This document shows positions 32,031-43,467 of a stretch of 64,000 nucleotides of DNA, one piece after another. Position numbers and translations under genes: made by a program. The stretch lies in contig JBOZIK010000001.1 in the NCBI GenBank assembly GCA_051453625.1, positions 28,398,589 to 28,462,588 on the forward strand, given 5' to 3'. Within the stretch, counting starts at the first letter, position 1, and each line of letters begins with the position of its first letter. Origin of the DNA: Welwitschia mirabilis. Taxonomy: Eukaryota; Gnetophyta; Gnetopsida; Welwitschiales. The notes below the pieces were generated by a model. The model saw only the letters and a program-made list of their open reading frames with translations. It did no database searches and had not been told where the DNA came from.

Positions 32031-33460
32031 TAGAAGTCCACATCTTGATGCTATGTTTGTTCCACAAGCTCAGATTTGGGATGATATCAAAGAAGCAGTA
32101 GCCAACCATCCATATATGCAACAAATTATAAAATTGACAACTCAGAAACTAGGTGCTCCATATACTTGGAGGGATGGACTAGTGTACTATAAGAATAGAG
32201 TAGTAGTGCCTCTAAACTCACACCTCATTAAGTTGCTCTTACAGGAATTCCATGATTCACCAATTGGTGGACATTCAAGTGTGTTGAGAACTTATAAATG
32301 CCTTGAACAACAGTTTTATTGGCCCTTGATGCATCAGATCATAAAGGAATATGTAGCTTCTTGTGATGAATGTCAACAAACTAAATCATCAACTCTTTTA
32401 CTAGCTGGCCTCTTATAACCTTTGCCAATTCTGTGTCAAGTGTGGGATGACATTACCATGGATTTTATTGAAGGACTTCCTCAATCGAATGACAAGAACA
32501 TGATTTTTGTTGTGGTGAATCGCTTAAGTAAGTTTGCTTATTTTATTGCCTTGTCTCATCCATTCACTACAAAAATTGTAGCTAAAAGATTTGTAGAAGC
32601 AGTTGTGAAGATACATGGTATTCCTAGAATAATTATTAGTGATAGGGATCCACTGTTTATCAGTCATTTTTGGCGAGAATTTTTCAAGATGTCAGGGATG
32701 CAGTTAAAGATGAGTTCATCATATCACCCACAAATAAATGGTCAATTTGAGGTCGTTAACTGATGTCTTGAATAGTACCTGAGATGCTTTGCTCATCAAC
32801 AACCACGCAAATGGAGCTTCTTTCTTTCATGGGATGAGTTTTGGTATAATACTACTTATTATGTATCAATTGGCATGATACCTTTTCAAGCATTATATGG
32901 ATGTTTACCTCCATTAATTCCATATTATGAAGAAGGAATATCTGTAGTATAAAAAGTTGACCAGCAACTTGTTTTAAGGGATGCCATATTACTCCAACTG
33001 AAAGCCAATCTTAGTGTTACTAAGAACCGTATGCAATAAATGACCAATTCCAAAAGATGAGATGTTCAATTCAAAGAGGGAGATTGGGCCTTTCTTAAAC
33101 TACATCATATTGCCAATGCACTATATTTGCATGAGCATGTCAAAAATTGGCCAGCCGTTTCTATGGTCCTTACCAAATTGAACAAAGGATTAGCAAGGTA
33201 GCTTATAAACTCAAGCTTCTAGAAGGATCTTGTGTCCATCTTGTCTTCCATGTTTCATTGCTCAAAAAGAAAATAGGTGATACACACATGACCACTCCTG
33301 CGATATCACTTATTGCTAATGGGGAAATCATCATGGAACCTAAAAGTATTTTGAACACACGATGGATCAAACAGGGGGCACATCTTGTAGAAGAAAGTTT
33401 AGTGAAATGGAAGCACCTTCCAATTAAGGATGCCACCTGGGAAAATACTTAGCAACTGCA
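32031..33460 (+). pseudogene. Integrase and chromodomain, copy 2
   Basis: The zinc-binding region EFHDSPIGGHS...CDECQQTKSS is complete. The catalytic core shows [21 protein letters not shown] and a Glu in the NGQFEVVN block, so all three acidic positions appear present. Stops split the frame at about 32416 and 32761. The chromodomain is legible at about 33370-33450 (ESLVKWKHLPIKDATWEN). Confidence 0.8.
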
Positions 33461-33517
33461 GGACTAGTTCATAAATTTAAACCTTAAGGACAAGGTTTCA
33501 CTAGAAGAGGAGGGTAC

Positions 33518-33921
33518 TGATAAGTCAAGAAGGTCCTCAAGAGTGCCATGAAAGAATCCAAGATATTTCTCTTAACACAAAGTGCAAGTTACAGGGCAAT
33601 GTTTGCACAAGAGCTACCTGTTACATGGCTCAACTTATGGTTGTTGAATTGGTCAAGTCTATTAGTAATGCTTGCTTGTAAATAAGTCCAATAGTAATTT
33701 TCATAAGTTGTTAATTAATTTCAATAATTGTTGCTGCTTTGTTGCAACTAAACATTGTGGCCCATATTAGTAGGAAAGTTTTTTTTTATTTCTTTGTATT
33801 TAAACTCTTCTGGAATAAAAAGAAAAGAAATATATCTTCATCAACTAAAATTCTAGGTTGTTCTCATCCTAAGCAGAACTCTATTACACTTATACCTTCA
33901 AGCTTTGACTGGGACCTATAA
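33518..33921 (+). repeat. 3' LTR of Gypsy copy 2
   Basis: It follows the purine tract AGAAGAGGAGGG and aligns over its full length with 24483-24883. The terminal CA is decayed (TATAA). It is followed directly by TTTAG (33922-33926), the duplicate of the five bases before 24483. Confidence 0.8.
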
Positions 33922-33926
33922 TTTAG

Positions 33927-34124
33927 TAGTTGATCTAATTTTAACCTATAAAACTCAATGTGACACCTTTTTCAAGCGAACAATGATTAACCTATTGAGT
34001 AACACCAGTATGTATTTATAAATCATAATGTTATTCATCAGAGCTGCATAATCTTCTCTTTTCCATAAAGAACTTTGGTGATCCTTCTCAAACTCGATCA
34101 TGGCATCAAATTCATTTTTGCCTT
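33927..34124 (-). CDS. Upstream exons of the same unrecognised host gene
   Basis: If the insertion 24483-33926 is removed, the frame of the exon at 24482 continues on the minus strand through TTKAE, STT and VKIR to an AG acceptor ending at 33946 (exon start 33945). Further upstream, 34124-34006 reads KNEFDAMIEFEKDHQSSLWK then REDYAALMNN and ends at a GTGTTA donor in phase 0. The intron between would be only 60 bases, which is short for a plant. That both flanks of the insertion are open in one frame supports one interrupted gene. No family is recognised. Confidence 0.35.
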
Positions 34125-34772
34125 TGAATTATAGCTTCGCATTCAAACTTTGCAAAATTGAAACTCTTTAGTCTAAAGACGAGTCTCAATTTGGTGAGTT
34201 TGATCATTCTAAACTTGTTTTCTCAGAAAACAAGGCTTGAATAGCTTGACTAAACTAATCTCTCAGAGAGTTTGACAATAATATATCAATCTGCTACCAA
34301 ATGTAAAGAAACAAAATGCCAAAATCTTCCCATGCTAGGGCTACTTACATATACTAGCAGATCGCCAAAAAATTGAAATCAGTAATGCTTTCAATGTCAT
34401 CATTAAAAGTTACATGCAACACTTATGCTATAGTATTCTGCCACGTTATGGTCTTTAGGTTATGAGTAATCTAATTCATACATTAAAGAAACATCAAAAC
34501 TAGTCCAAGTGCATATGCAACAAAGGCAACGTTAAAGCAAATCGAGGCAAGCAAAAATAGCAACCTAAGCTAATCTCCTTAAATATTAATTTTTAAAAAA
34601 CTATTAATTAAGCAACTGGAATAAGTTGTAGGAATTACAAATGACAAAGAGTCCCTAAATGAAGCTTTAAAAAAGCAATAACCCAATTTTCAGCAAGATC
34701 CATATGAATAATCCCATCTCGATTGGAGGAAGCATTGTAGAAATTCTCTTGTTAGGCCTTCCAATCATAGTA

Positions 34773-34965
34773 GTTATTATTATAAATGATCACTTATTAT
34801 TATAAATGACTAATTATTATAAATAGTTTACTCCTAATACACACATATACACATATTGTTATCTATAAGCAGTTTCACTTCAAATGTCTTAGGATTTCTT
34901 TTTTCTTATTTTGACTTTGTCCATTGATAAGTAATAAGTGATTACTTATAATGATTATTGATAAC
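34773..34965. repeat. Possible MITE: 190-bp segment with imperfect inverted ends
   Basis: The left end (34773-34804, containing AAATGATCACTTATTATTAT) is roughly the inverse complement of the right end (34926-34965, containing AGTAATAAGTGATTACTTAT). The segment is short, AT-rich and non-coding, as expected of a MITE. AT-rich sequence can pair by chance, so this is tentative. Confidence 0.3.
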
Positions 34966-35159
34966 ATAATTTCATGAATCCTTCTCCCATGAAACTATTG
35001 TTTATCCTGGAATTCAATTATAAAGAATGCAGGCTTGTTCTTAGTTACAACTATTATTACAAAAAGATAAAAAAGGTAAGTCATTAGAACTTTATTATTG
35101 ATAGTATTATTGTAGTAGCAACTTTAATAATGAATGTATAGATGAGATAGTTAATAGCA

Positions 35160-38100
35160 AGAGTAGACAAATCCTCTAGATTAGCCAATCAACATGAAAT
35201 CTAGCAAAACATCATTAATTATTTCCAAGGTCATCTTGGCCATGAGGCTAGAGTATCTCACGTAGATACTTCAATTCTAACGGATGGCCCTTTAATTTTA
35301 GAACAACAATGGATGGATTTATGTAGGTCAATTTCATCAGAAGAGATCAAAACACTTTTTTCTCGATAGGCAATGACAAATCCCGAGGCCCTGATGGGTT
35401 TTCAGCAAAGTTTTTTAAAACTACCTGGAATATTATAGGTAAAGATGTATGTACAATAATTAAATCATTTTTTAGTGGTGGGAAAATGCCTAAAAGCACA
35501 AATTCAACTTCTATTATCCTAATCCATAAATCCATAAACCCGTCAAGAGCCTCAGGATTCAAACCCATTACTTGTTGTAATGTCATATACAAAGTAATCT
35601 CTATTATTATTTCTAATAGACTCAAAACAGTATTGTTAGATCTTGTAGCATATAATCAAAGGGCCTTCATTCGTAATAGAAGCATTATCCATAACATCCT
35701 TCTATCCTAAGAGCTAGTCCAACATTATGCCAAGAAAAGGATCAGCCCAAGATGTGCCCTAAAAGTGGATCTGAGAAAGGCCTATGACTCAATCTCATGA
35801 ACTTTGTTATTCAACTTGTTGAAAGGCTTTGGATTTCCTTACAAGCTGATTAAGTAGATTAAGGCTTGAATTTCCAACCCATATTTCTCTATCCTTATCA
35901 ATGAAGGTATGGTAGGCTATTTTCTAGGAAATAGAGGTCTAAGGTAGGAAAACCCTATGTTACCCTACCTCTTCTCCCTAGTCATGGAGTGTTTTTCATA
36001 GAGTCTTATGAATATGATGCAAAACCCCCTTTTCCACTTTCACCCTAAATGTAGTAGGCTTAAAGTTATGCACCTGTGTTATGTGGATGACCATTTTATC
36101 TTTAGCAGAGGTGATGATAGCTCCATCCATTTGTTGAAATCTGTGCTTCACCATTTCTCACAAGTTTCAAATCTTCAGGCAAATAGGCTAAAAAGCCAGG
36201 CCTTATTTAGAGGTATTTCCCAAGGCCAAAAAGAAACTTTCCTCAACCAGCTGGGATTTCCAGAAGGAACCCTCTCGGTCAAATATCTTGGGGTGCCTTT
36301 AAATTTTAGAAATATTTCTATTGGAACTGCCTCCCTCTAATCCTCAGGGTAACCAGGAAAATAAGATTGTAGACTGCTAAGCTCTTCTCCTTTGCTGGGA
36401 AACTAGTCTTAATTAAGGTAGTTCTTCAAAATCTATCTTGCTTTTAGTGTAGGGTGTTCACCCTGCCAAACAAGATCCTTCATGAGATTAATGCCTACTG
36501 TAGAAAATTTCTCTGGACTGGTAAAACAGAGCAATTGAAAAAAGCCCTAGTAGCTTGGCAGAAAATGGTGAAACCAAAATTAGTAGGAGGACTGAGCCTT
36601 ACAGACTCCATTCTAATGAACAAGGCATTAGTGCTTTCCCAACTCTGGGACTTAGCACTAAAGAAAGATTCTCTATGGGTCAAATGGTGTAATGAATACT
36701 ACATCAAAGGAACAAACATCTGACAGCTCCAAATCAGAATAAATCCCTCTTGGATCATTAAGAAAATCTTGAAGCTCAGACCCATTACAACATGTTGTAT
36801 ACAGGTTTCATCATTAGCAGTCACATGAATAGCAGTGGGTAAACCTTTCTTAACTTCTACCTCATACTGTTAGTTAGCTAGCCATCACACAAAGCTAGAT
36901 TGATACTCTTTGATTTGAAATTATTTCTCTATCCCTAAATACATCTTTGTGGCATGGATTACTTGCTAGAATAGATTATACACAAAATATAGAATATCCA
37001 AGCTAGGATTCCAGATAGACCAAACTTGTGTTTCTTGTGGGATGGTCATAGAGATAAGAGACCATCTCCTATTTGAGTGCCCTCCATGTTTCCATCTACT
37101 TCGAGATGCTTTGGGCCTAGTTCACCTCCACCCACTAGTTTCCTCTTGGAATGATATTCTAAATTGATTCAAGAGTAGGTGTATATCAACTTTTTCCCAA
37201 TACAACATACCCAAATTTATCTTCACTGTGTGTATTTATCATGTCTGGCAAGGTAGGAATGGTAAGATCATTAGATAGCTAGATTTTAATATATCTGTTA
37301 TTCTTAAAAAAATTAAGTTCCACCTTATAAATAGTCTCTCCTCTATAGAGCAGCTTAAAAACTCTTAGAAGAATAGAGAGTGGTGCCAGCAGGTCAGTAT
37401 TTCCCCAATCTTCCTAGGTGGAGCACCCATTCATTAGCCAACTAATTAGATCTGTCCTTGTGGAAAATCCCGTTTATCCAGGCTATTTGTTCTTTGTTTT
37501 ATGGTTAATCATTTTATAGCTTTTTGGAGGGAATTTCTAATTTCTCAAAGTTTTAATTCTATAAATCTAGTAAATTAGGGTACCTTCACTGTTAAGAAAG
37601 CTGCAAACAATTCTTAATCTGTATTCCTAACCAGTCCAGTGCTGTCTACACAAAAAAAAAGTAGCTATGTTTTTGCTATCAAGTCTCCTTATTGGAAAGT
37701 AGTACTAGTAGAAAGATAAAGATTTGAATTGATAGAGCTATAGGCATAAGCAGGACACAATTCCTAAGGTAAGGTAATACGGGTTAGCAAGTTTTCAATG
37801 CCATCTGAGGGTAGAGGTACTATCTCTCCTATTTTAAGATCTTTATTCTTAGTAACACCAAATCTAATATCTGGGGGACCATTTATCCTACAATGCAAAT
37901 TTCTTAGTGCTGTCCATGTGAGTTTTGATGTCTATCCTAAACAAAAGCAGGCCTCCATCTGTGGGCACCTCCCATGCCAACATGTTTTCAATAGTTAACA
38001 ACTGGAAATTTTATTCAACATACCAGAGAATAGGGTGAAAGTAATGAATTATCTCTCTAAATGGCCTCCTGAGGAATACTGGTATTTTATCCTATAATAA

Positions 38101-38515
38101 AAGCTTCTGGTAGAAGCATCCCCCAGTCTCTCAAGTTTGAAACATTTGTAGGCAATGTTCAAATCCTAAGCAAGTTCCAACTACATTTTGCAGGTCACCA
38201 AGGCGTACCAAAGAGCAGAGGAAAGATCAGATTTCTTTAGGTTAAATGTTTATAGCCTTGAGCCTTGTAAAATCCAGCAAGGAAAATTCATCAGTGTTAT
38301 TCCCTCCGATAAAGTTTCTTTGGGCACTTGATAGCCCAACTCTATATCAATTGTTTCTTTAGGCCCTTGATAGCCTAGCTCCATATCAATTTATTTCTTA
38401 CTTTAGGGCACTCAGCCATTATGATTTATGTTATATGGTTTTTGTAAAGAGTTTGTACTTCTAATGTTTTTGGTAATGAAAATTCTTCCAAATTTCATTC
38501 AGAAAAAAAAAGAGT
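35160..38515 (+). mobile_element. L1-type LINE, RT to 3' tail
   Basis: The element begins within the region joining endonuclease and RT and continues through RT, zf-RVT and a long 3' part to an A-run at about 38506-38514. The tail AATGAAA...TTTCATT before the A-run is a short hairpin shared with the LINE ending at 14250 and the reverse tail at 6719. ORF1 and endonuclease are absent, as in 5'-truncated insertions. Some stretches after 37400 have no recognisable coding content and may be 3' UTR or later insertions. Confidence 0.75.
35360..37110 (+). pseudogene. LINE reverse transcriptase and zf-RVT domain
   Basis: RT blocks are in order: 'GPDGFSAKFFKTTW' near 35390, 'SRASGFKPITCCNVIYKVIS' (35545-35600), 'NQRAFIRNRSIIHNILLS' (35655-35710), 'CALKVDLRKAYDSIS' (35755-35800), 'PYLFSLVMEC' near 35965, the catalytic YVDD box (LCYVDDHFIFSRGDD, 36080-36120), and 'LSVKYLGVPL' (36275-36300). 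A C-terminal CVSCGM...IRDHLLFECPPC zinc-finger pattern lies at about 37030-37090. YVDD replaces the more common FADD of plant L1s. Several TAG and TGA codons break it. Confidence 0.85.
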
Positions 38516-41390
38516 AGACAATAAAACTAACAAGAATTATTAAAAAAAGGACAAGAAAGCTAAGAAAGTTATAGTACATTAAAAGCTTTACAACATGGGA
38601 AGGGAGACAAAGTTGTTACTGTGATTGCCCTCTTAGACTTAATGCAATCTATTAATTAATTATGGATTTGATAGATTCCTCATTAGTGCTATCAATCAAT
38701 AAAATATAATGTTAAAATGGGTAAGGATATAGTTTACATTGAGATTGAACTAATTTTTATAGTTAGTATTGAATGCATTGTTGTTTCTTCATTAGCTTCC
38801 CTTTCTAAGGGCTATGTTTTTTTTCTTGAAGCTATTTAAATTCTACCATAAGCATCCACCATGTATCTTCCTATCATTATCTTATCAACTGCACAAGAAA
38901 ATTTTTGAACTATTCTAGATGTCGTGGTACTCACAATATGTAGGAAAACATTTCTAAGAACTTTGGCATTTGTGTTGATTAGTGTAATTCTATTTTAAAT
39001 TGGCCTTAGCTATGCCTATGCCATTGCAAAGAAGCAAGTCTCTAATATTTGAGGTTTGTGATATTTGTGAAGTTTTAGATAGATCTACTTATTATGCACT
39101 TATTTCTTAATAACTTATCTTATGTCTTTATCTTGACAAATTATCTATTCACATGTCCATCAAATTTTTTCCTCAAATTTTAAAACTCCTTTATTATCAC
39201 CTTAAATCAGAAAATTGCTTATGTGCAAAGTATGCAAGTTTCATCTAGACCTATAGTTTAATATAGCATATGTGCTCTTGAAAGTCTTTTATATAAAATG
39301 AAAAAAAGACCTATAGTTTAAACTAGACCTATAGTTTAATATAACATATGTGCTCTTGAAAGGCTAAAATTAAAATCAGTAGAGAAGGCATTACAAGACT
39401 TATAAATGCTATGCTTGATTAACAAAGGATATTTTCATGCTTACCTCAAAGCAGTCCGCAATAATAGATTAGAATTTAATGATAGAGAAGGATTCAAATC
39501 AATATGTTATAGTCCGTAGAGTATAGTCCATCTTATAGAAACAATTCTTGCTTAATATTTATAACTAGTTAGGGATTGTCATGAAAGGTTTGTGATCTTG
39601 TCATGATATTATTTTGTTATTGTAAAATGCTAACTAAGAATTATTTTGGACTTGTATTTCATTAGAAAGAAGTAATACCCAAGTTTTATAAGCTTATAAT
39701 TAAGCATAGAAAATCCTATTGTCACATTCAGTGGTAAAGGAGGACTATTTTTAAGCATTATAATTAATAGTCAGATATCATGAGCAATGGTTTTCAGAGG
39801 AATCCAAATTTCTAGTCCTTTGGTTTTTTAGTTGTAGTTAAGAGTCTAGGAATTTTAGCTTCTTGTTCGTTATCCTACTTAGATGGATAATAGAAAAGAT
39901 GATGTGTGTTTCTTAAGGATTCTATGTCTGTATATGATTTAAATGCATGCATTGCATATTTCTTGATGCAAAATGAAAATGAGATTTAAAATATTTTACC
40001 CTCTATTGATTTTTTGACTATAGGACTACTTGCTTTTAGACATCAATCAATTTCTTCCATAATACATAGCATTTAGCCTTTTGCTTTTCTGTGAAACTCT
40101 ATTTAGCTTCTCTACTATTACTATTGTTAGTCATGAAAAAATTTGTATATGACACATTTGAATCCCTTTTTACGTTAGAAGTAAGATTATGAGGAAAAAA
40201 GTTGAAATATATTTTCTAAAAATTTCTTCTGCTTTCTATTGTTTATAGTTCTCAATAAAACTTTCTTCTCTAAGGAATCTTGAAATCACATTCTTTTGTT
40301 CTTTTCAGATATTACTAAGGAGATTTATGCTAGTAAATACTACATAAACATTATTAACTAAATAAGAAGAGTTAATAGGGGAAAAATTAAATAAATAAAA
40401 AAATTTAAAAGAAAGTCTAGGAATTCATGTCATTCTTCAAAATTCCAAATAATATCTGAGACACACTAGAGAAGTTTACAATAAAGTGCAAATTTTAAAG
40501 TACATACATAATTTTCCTACTTATGAATTAATTATCTTATCACATTATAGGTCTTAACAAAATAAAAGTTTTATGTAGAGCATATGACATGAATAAAGAT
40601 CAAATTACTAATGTTTCTTATTCTTAGTTTACATTTTCATAATGATAGTTATGTTGTTTCTCATCTTCATTTGTTTTTGAAAGTTATTTCTTTATTCAAT
40701 CGTATGGCTACAAAAACCAATTATGAATTAGTTTGGTGCTCTTGAAAATAATAAGATTATCAATGCTCAGAAGATAGAAGTGCATGAAATACTATCAAGG
40801 AATAAATAATGTAAACAAAATGATACTATATACTTCAGAGTAAAGATAGTACCAAAATCCTTCCCATGATGAAATTTAAGAAACAAAGCAAGCATAATTG
40901 AAGCGAAAAAAAGTAAAAATGAAGAATATAATCAATGGCTTATAATCACAGAATCACAAAAATCATGCTTGGAATCAAAAGGGAGTTATAATTACCCATT
41001 TTTTACACAATTGAAATACCCTCTATTTTACATTTTTACTATTTTCTTGTACATTTTTAAAGGTCTTTTCCTCTAATTTTGATGAGAAAACTAATGAATA
41101 ATTTATGTTTCTTTTCTTTTTATCATTTCATATCTATGTAGACTTAATGGTCCATGTTGAGATGATGCTGGCTTTAGACCTTGTTGTAAGGCCCTAATTT
41201 GGGGAATAAGAATTTTGATCAAATTAAGCTTTGTAAATGTTGTGTTGAGATTTTCAATTAATACTTAGACTTTTTCATGCACATGGAAACTTTATGAACA
41301 TTAAACTAGATAATGCCTAGGCAAAATTAGAAGAACTTATGGAGATAAGTCAAACTTGGCCAAAAAAGAAAAAAAAAAAAACCATACTAT
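38516..41390. other. AT-rich intergenic DNA, nothing recognised
   Basis: No exon or element boundary is supported apart from a local direct repeat (39246-39362). It may include the unrecognised 5' part of the Gypsy element whose gag begins near 41400. Confidence 0.4.
39246..39362. repeat. Direct repeat, about 36 bases, 75-base offset
   Basis: The phrase CTAGACCTATAGTTTAATAT followed by AGCATATGTGCTCTTGAAAG occurs near 39246 and again near 39323 with minimal change; a partial copy (GACCTATAGTTTAA) lies just before the second. Confidence 0.75.
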
Positions 41391-41439
41391 AGGCCAAATT
41401 ATCAAAGATTTAAATGAAGTAAAACAAAAATAGGTAGAA

Positions 41440-42000
41440 AATAGTCCTATAAATTTTATAAGATACTTTACAACAACCTTGGAAAAGTATGCAGAAATGA
41501 TTTTAGACACTAAATTAACAATGAAGAGAAATGTTATCCCAACTTGTGATTGATGTGAGGATAATTATCACATCATCAAAAACTATCCTCTTTTATCAAA
41601 TTACAAAGAAAAAAAATGTGAAGAAGTTTGTGCTTTCAATCAAACATCTCAAAAATTTTGAAACTAAAATTAGATACAATAAAGATTGAATACTCATTTT
41701 CAAAATAACTCTTAACCTTTTAAAACCCAATTTAAAAACTTAAATTTTAAATCAAGTTCATTCAAATTTCAAGATTTAAATAATCAACTCACAAAATTTT
41801 TAGATAAAATAAGAATAACACATGAAAAAATAGATGCCAAACTTGATAACTTAATAAGTGTCCTTCAATAAATAATGCTAGTAAACCAAAGATCTTAAGG
41901 AACATTAGCTATACAACCTTTACCAAATCCTAATGAAATAAGAAAAGAATATAGGTTTGGGTTGTAATAAGAAGCGGACAAGAAACAAATCCTCCTCTAT
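41440..42000 (+). pseudogene. Gypsy gag C-terminal region with zinc knuckle
   Basis: Near 41545 the plus strand reads a 'PTCD.CEDNYHIIKNYPLLSNY' knuckle-like segment, where the last Cys of the expected CX2CX4HX4C pattern reads Tyr and a stop replaces the residue between the first two cysteines. A helical 'NLNNQLTKFLDKIR' and 'KIDAKLDNLISVLQ' region follows, as in Athila/Tat gag tails. Many stops. Confidence 0.5.
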
Positions 42001-42379
42001 ATGAACCTTTCACCTACTAAAATAACTTTAAAAATGATGAAGAAGAAGATGAATACATTGAAATAGTAGAAGATTATAACTTTCCTTATCTTGATAAAAA
42101 TAATAAGAAAAATTCACAACAATAAATCACTCCTTAGCTTGATAGGCTTAACAACAATTTAACTTTTAATGAACATCTAAAATCCTTAATGAAAAATTTG
42201 AGCATAAACTTATCCTATTGAAAAAGTTTACAACAAAATCTGGGGTACTCAAAACTATGGAAATACTTAATAAGAAGAAAACAAAATTGATTCATCCCTA
42301 GCAAAGTCTTTCTAGCACAATCCTTCATGAATTTAGTATTACAAAAGTTATCCAATATAAATATCTAGGAGTAATAACA

Positions 42380-42577
42380 GTGAATGTTACTTTAGAGGAA
42401 AACAAAAAGATTAGAAAAGCTTTAATTAACATTGGTAGAAGTGTTAACATAATGACACTACACATTTTTAAGAGACTAGGTTTAGAGGATAGAATAAAAC
42501 CTACTCAGGTTATTTTAGAATTACTAGATACTTTAGTTAAGAAACCTTTAGGCATCATTAAACATTTAGCTCTTTAA
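42380..42577 (+). pseudogene. Gypsy aspartic protease fragment with lost catalytic Asp
   Basis: The 65-codon frame contains KALINIGRSVNIMTLHIFKR followed by LGLEDRIKPTQV and LVKKPLGIIK, the typical Athila/Tat protease order. The catalytic motif, normally (I/L)D(T/L)G(A/S)S, reads INIGRS: the Asp is Asn, consistent with a G-to-A change, and the enzyme is dead. Confidence 0.7.
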
Positions 42578-42797
42578 ATCAAAGAGGCTTACTACCTCAT
42601 AGATGTGATTATCATAGAAGTTGAGCATAACAGAGGATACCTTTGCTTCTGGGATGAGCCTTTTGTGTAACAACTCACTGCATCATTGATACAAGAGCTA
42701 GAATAATGAAATGTTACTTTGGAAATAGAACATTTATAATTAGAGTCTTTGATGCAGTCAAGAAAGTATAGGTGATGATGAATTAAACATTAAAAGT

Positions 42798-43467
42798 NNN
42801 NNNNNNNNNNNNNNNNNNNNNNNNNNNNNNNNNNNNNNNNNNNNNNNNNNNNNNNNNNNNNNNNNNNNNNNNNNNNNNNNNNNNNNNNNNNNNNNNNNNN
42901 NNNNNNNNNNNNNNNNNNNNNNNNNNNNNNNNNNNNNNNNNNNNNNNNNNNNNNNNNNNNNNNNNNNNNNNNNNNNNNNNNNNNNNNNNNNNNNNNNNNN
43001 NNNNNNNNNNNNNNNNNNNNNNNNNNNNNNNNNNNNNNNNNNNNNNNNNNNNNNNNNNNNNNNNNNNNNNNNNNNNNNNNNNNNNNNNNNNNNNNNNNNN
43101 NNNNNNNNNNNNNNNNNNNNNNNNNNNNNNNNNNNNNNNNNNNNNNNNNNNNNNNNNNNNNNNNNNNNNNNNNNNNNNNNNNNNNNNNNNNNNNNNNNNN
43201 NNNNNNNNNNNNNNNNNNNNNNNNNNNNNNNNNNNNNNNNNNNNNNNNNNNNNNNNNNNNNNNNNNNNNNNNNNNNNNNNNNNNNNNNNNNNNNNNNNNN
43301 NNNNNNNNNNNNNNNNNNNNNNNNNNNNNNNNNNNNNNNNNNNNNNNNNNNNNNNNNNNNNNNNNNNNNNNNNNNNNNNNNNNNNNNNNNNNNNNNNNNN
43401 NNNNNNNNNNNNNNNNNNNNNNNNNNNNNNNNNNNNNNNNNNNNNNNNNNNNNNNNNNNNNNNNNNN
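42798..43467. other. Assembly gap, 670 N
   Basis: Unlike the 100-N runs this size is not round, so it may be an estimated length. It lies within the Gypsy interior. Confidence 0.95.

Larger units (their letters stand above)
31242..33921 (+). mobile_element. Chromodomain Ty3/Gypsy element, copy 2 (RT to 3' LTR)
   Basis: This copy starts at the RT catalytic FFDDILIY block and runs through RNase H, integrase and chromodomain to a full 3' LTR. It aligns collinearly with 26983-29324 of copy 1 with scattered, mostly transition, differences. It is better preserved: the integrase stretch is open for 154 and 113 codons and keeps CDECQ and the NGQFE glutamate. Stops remain (for example near 31553 and 31630). 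The left half is hidden by the gap. Confidence 0.85.
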
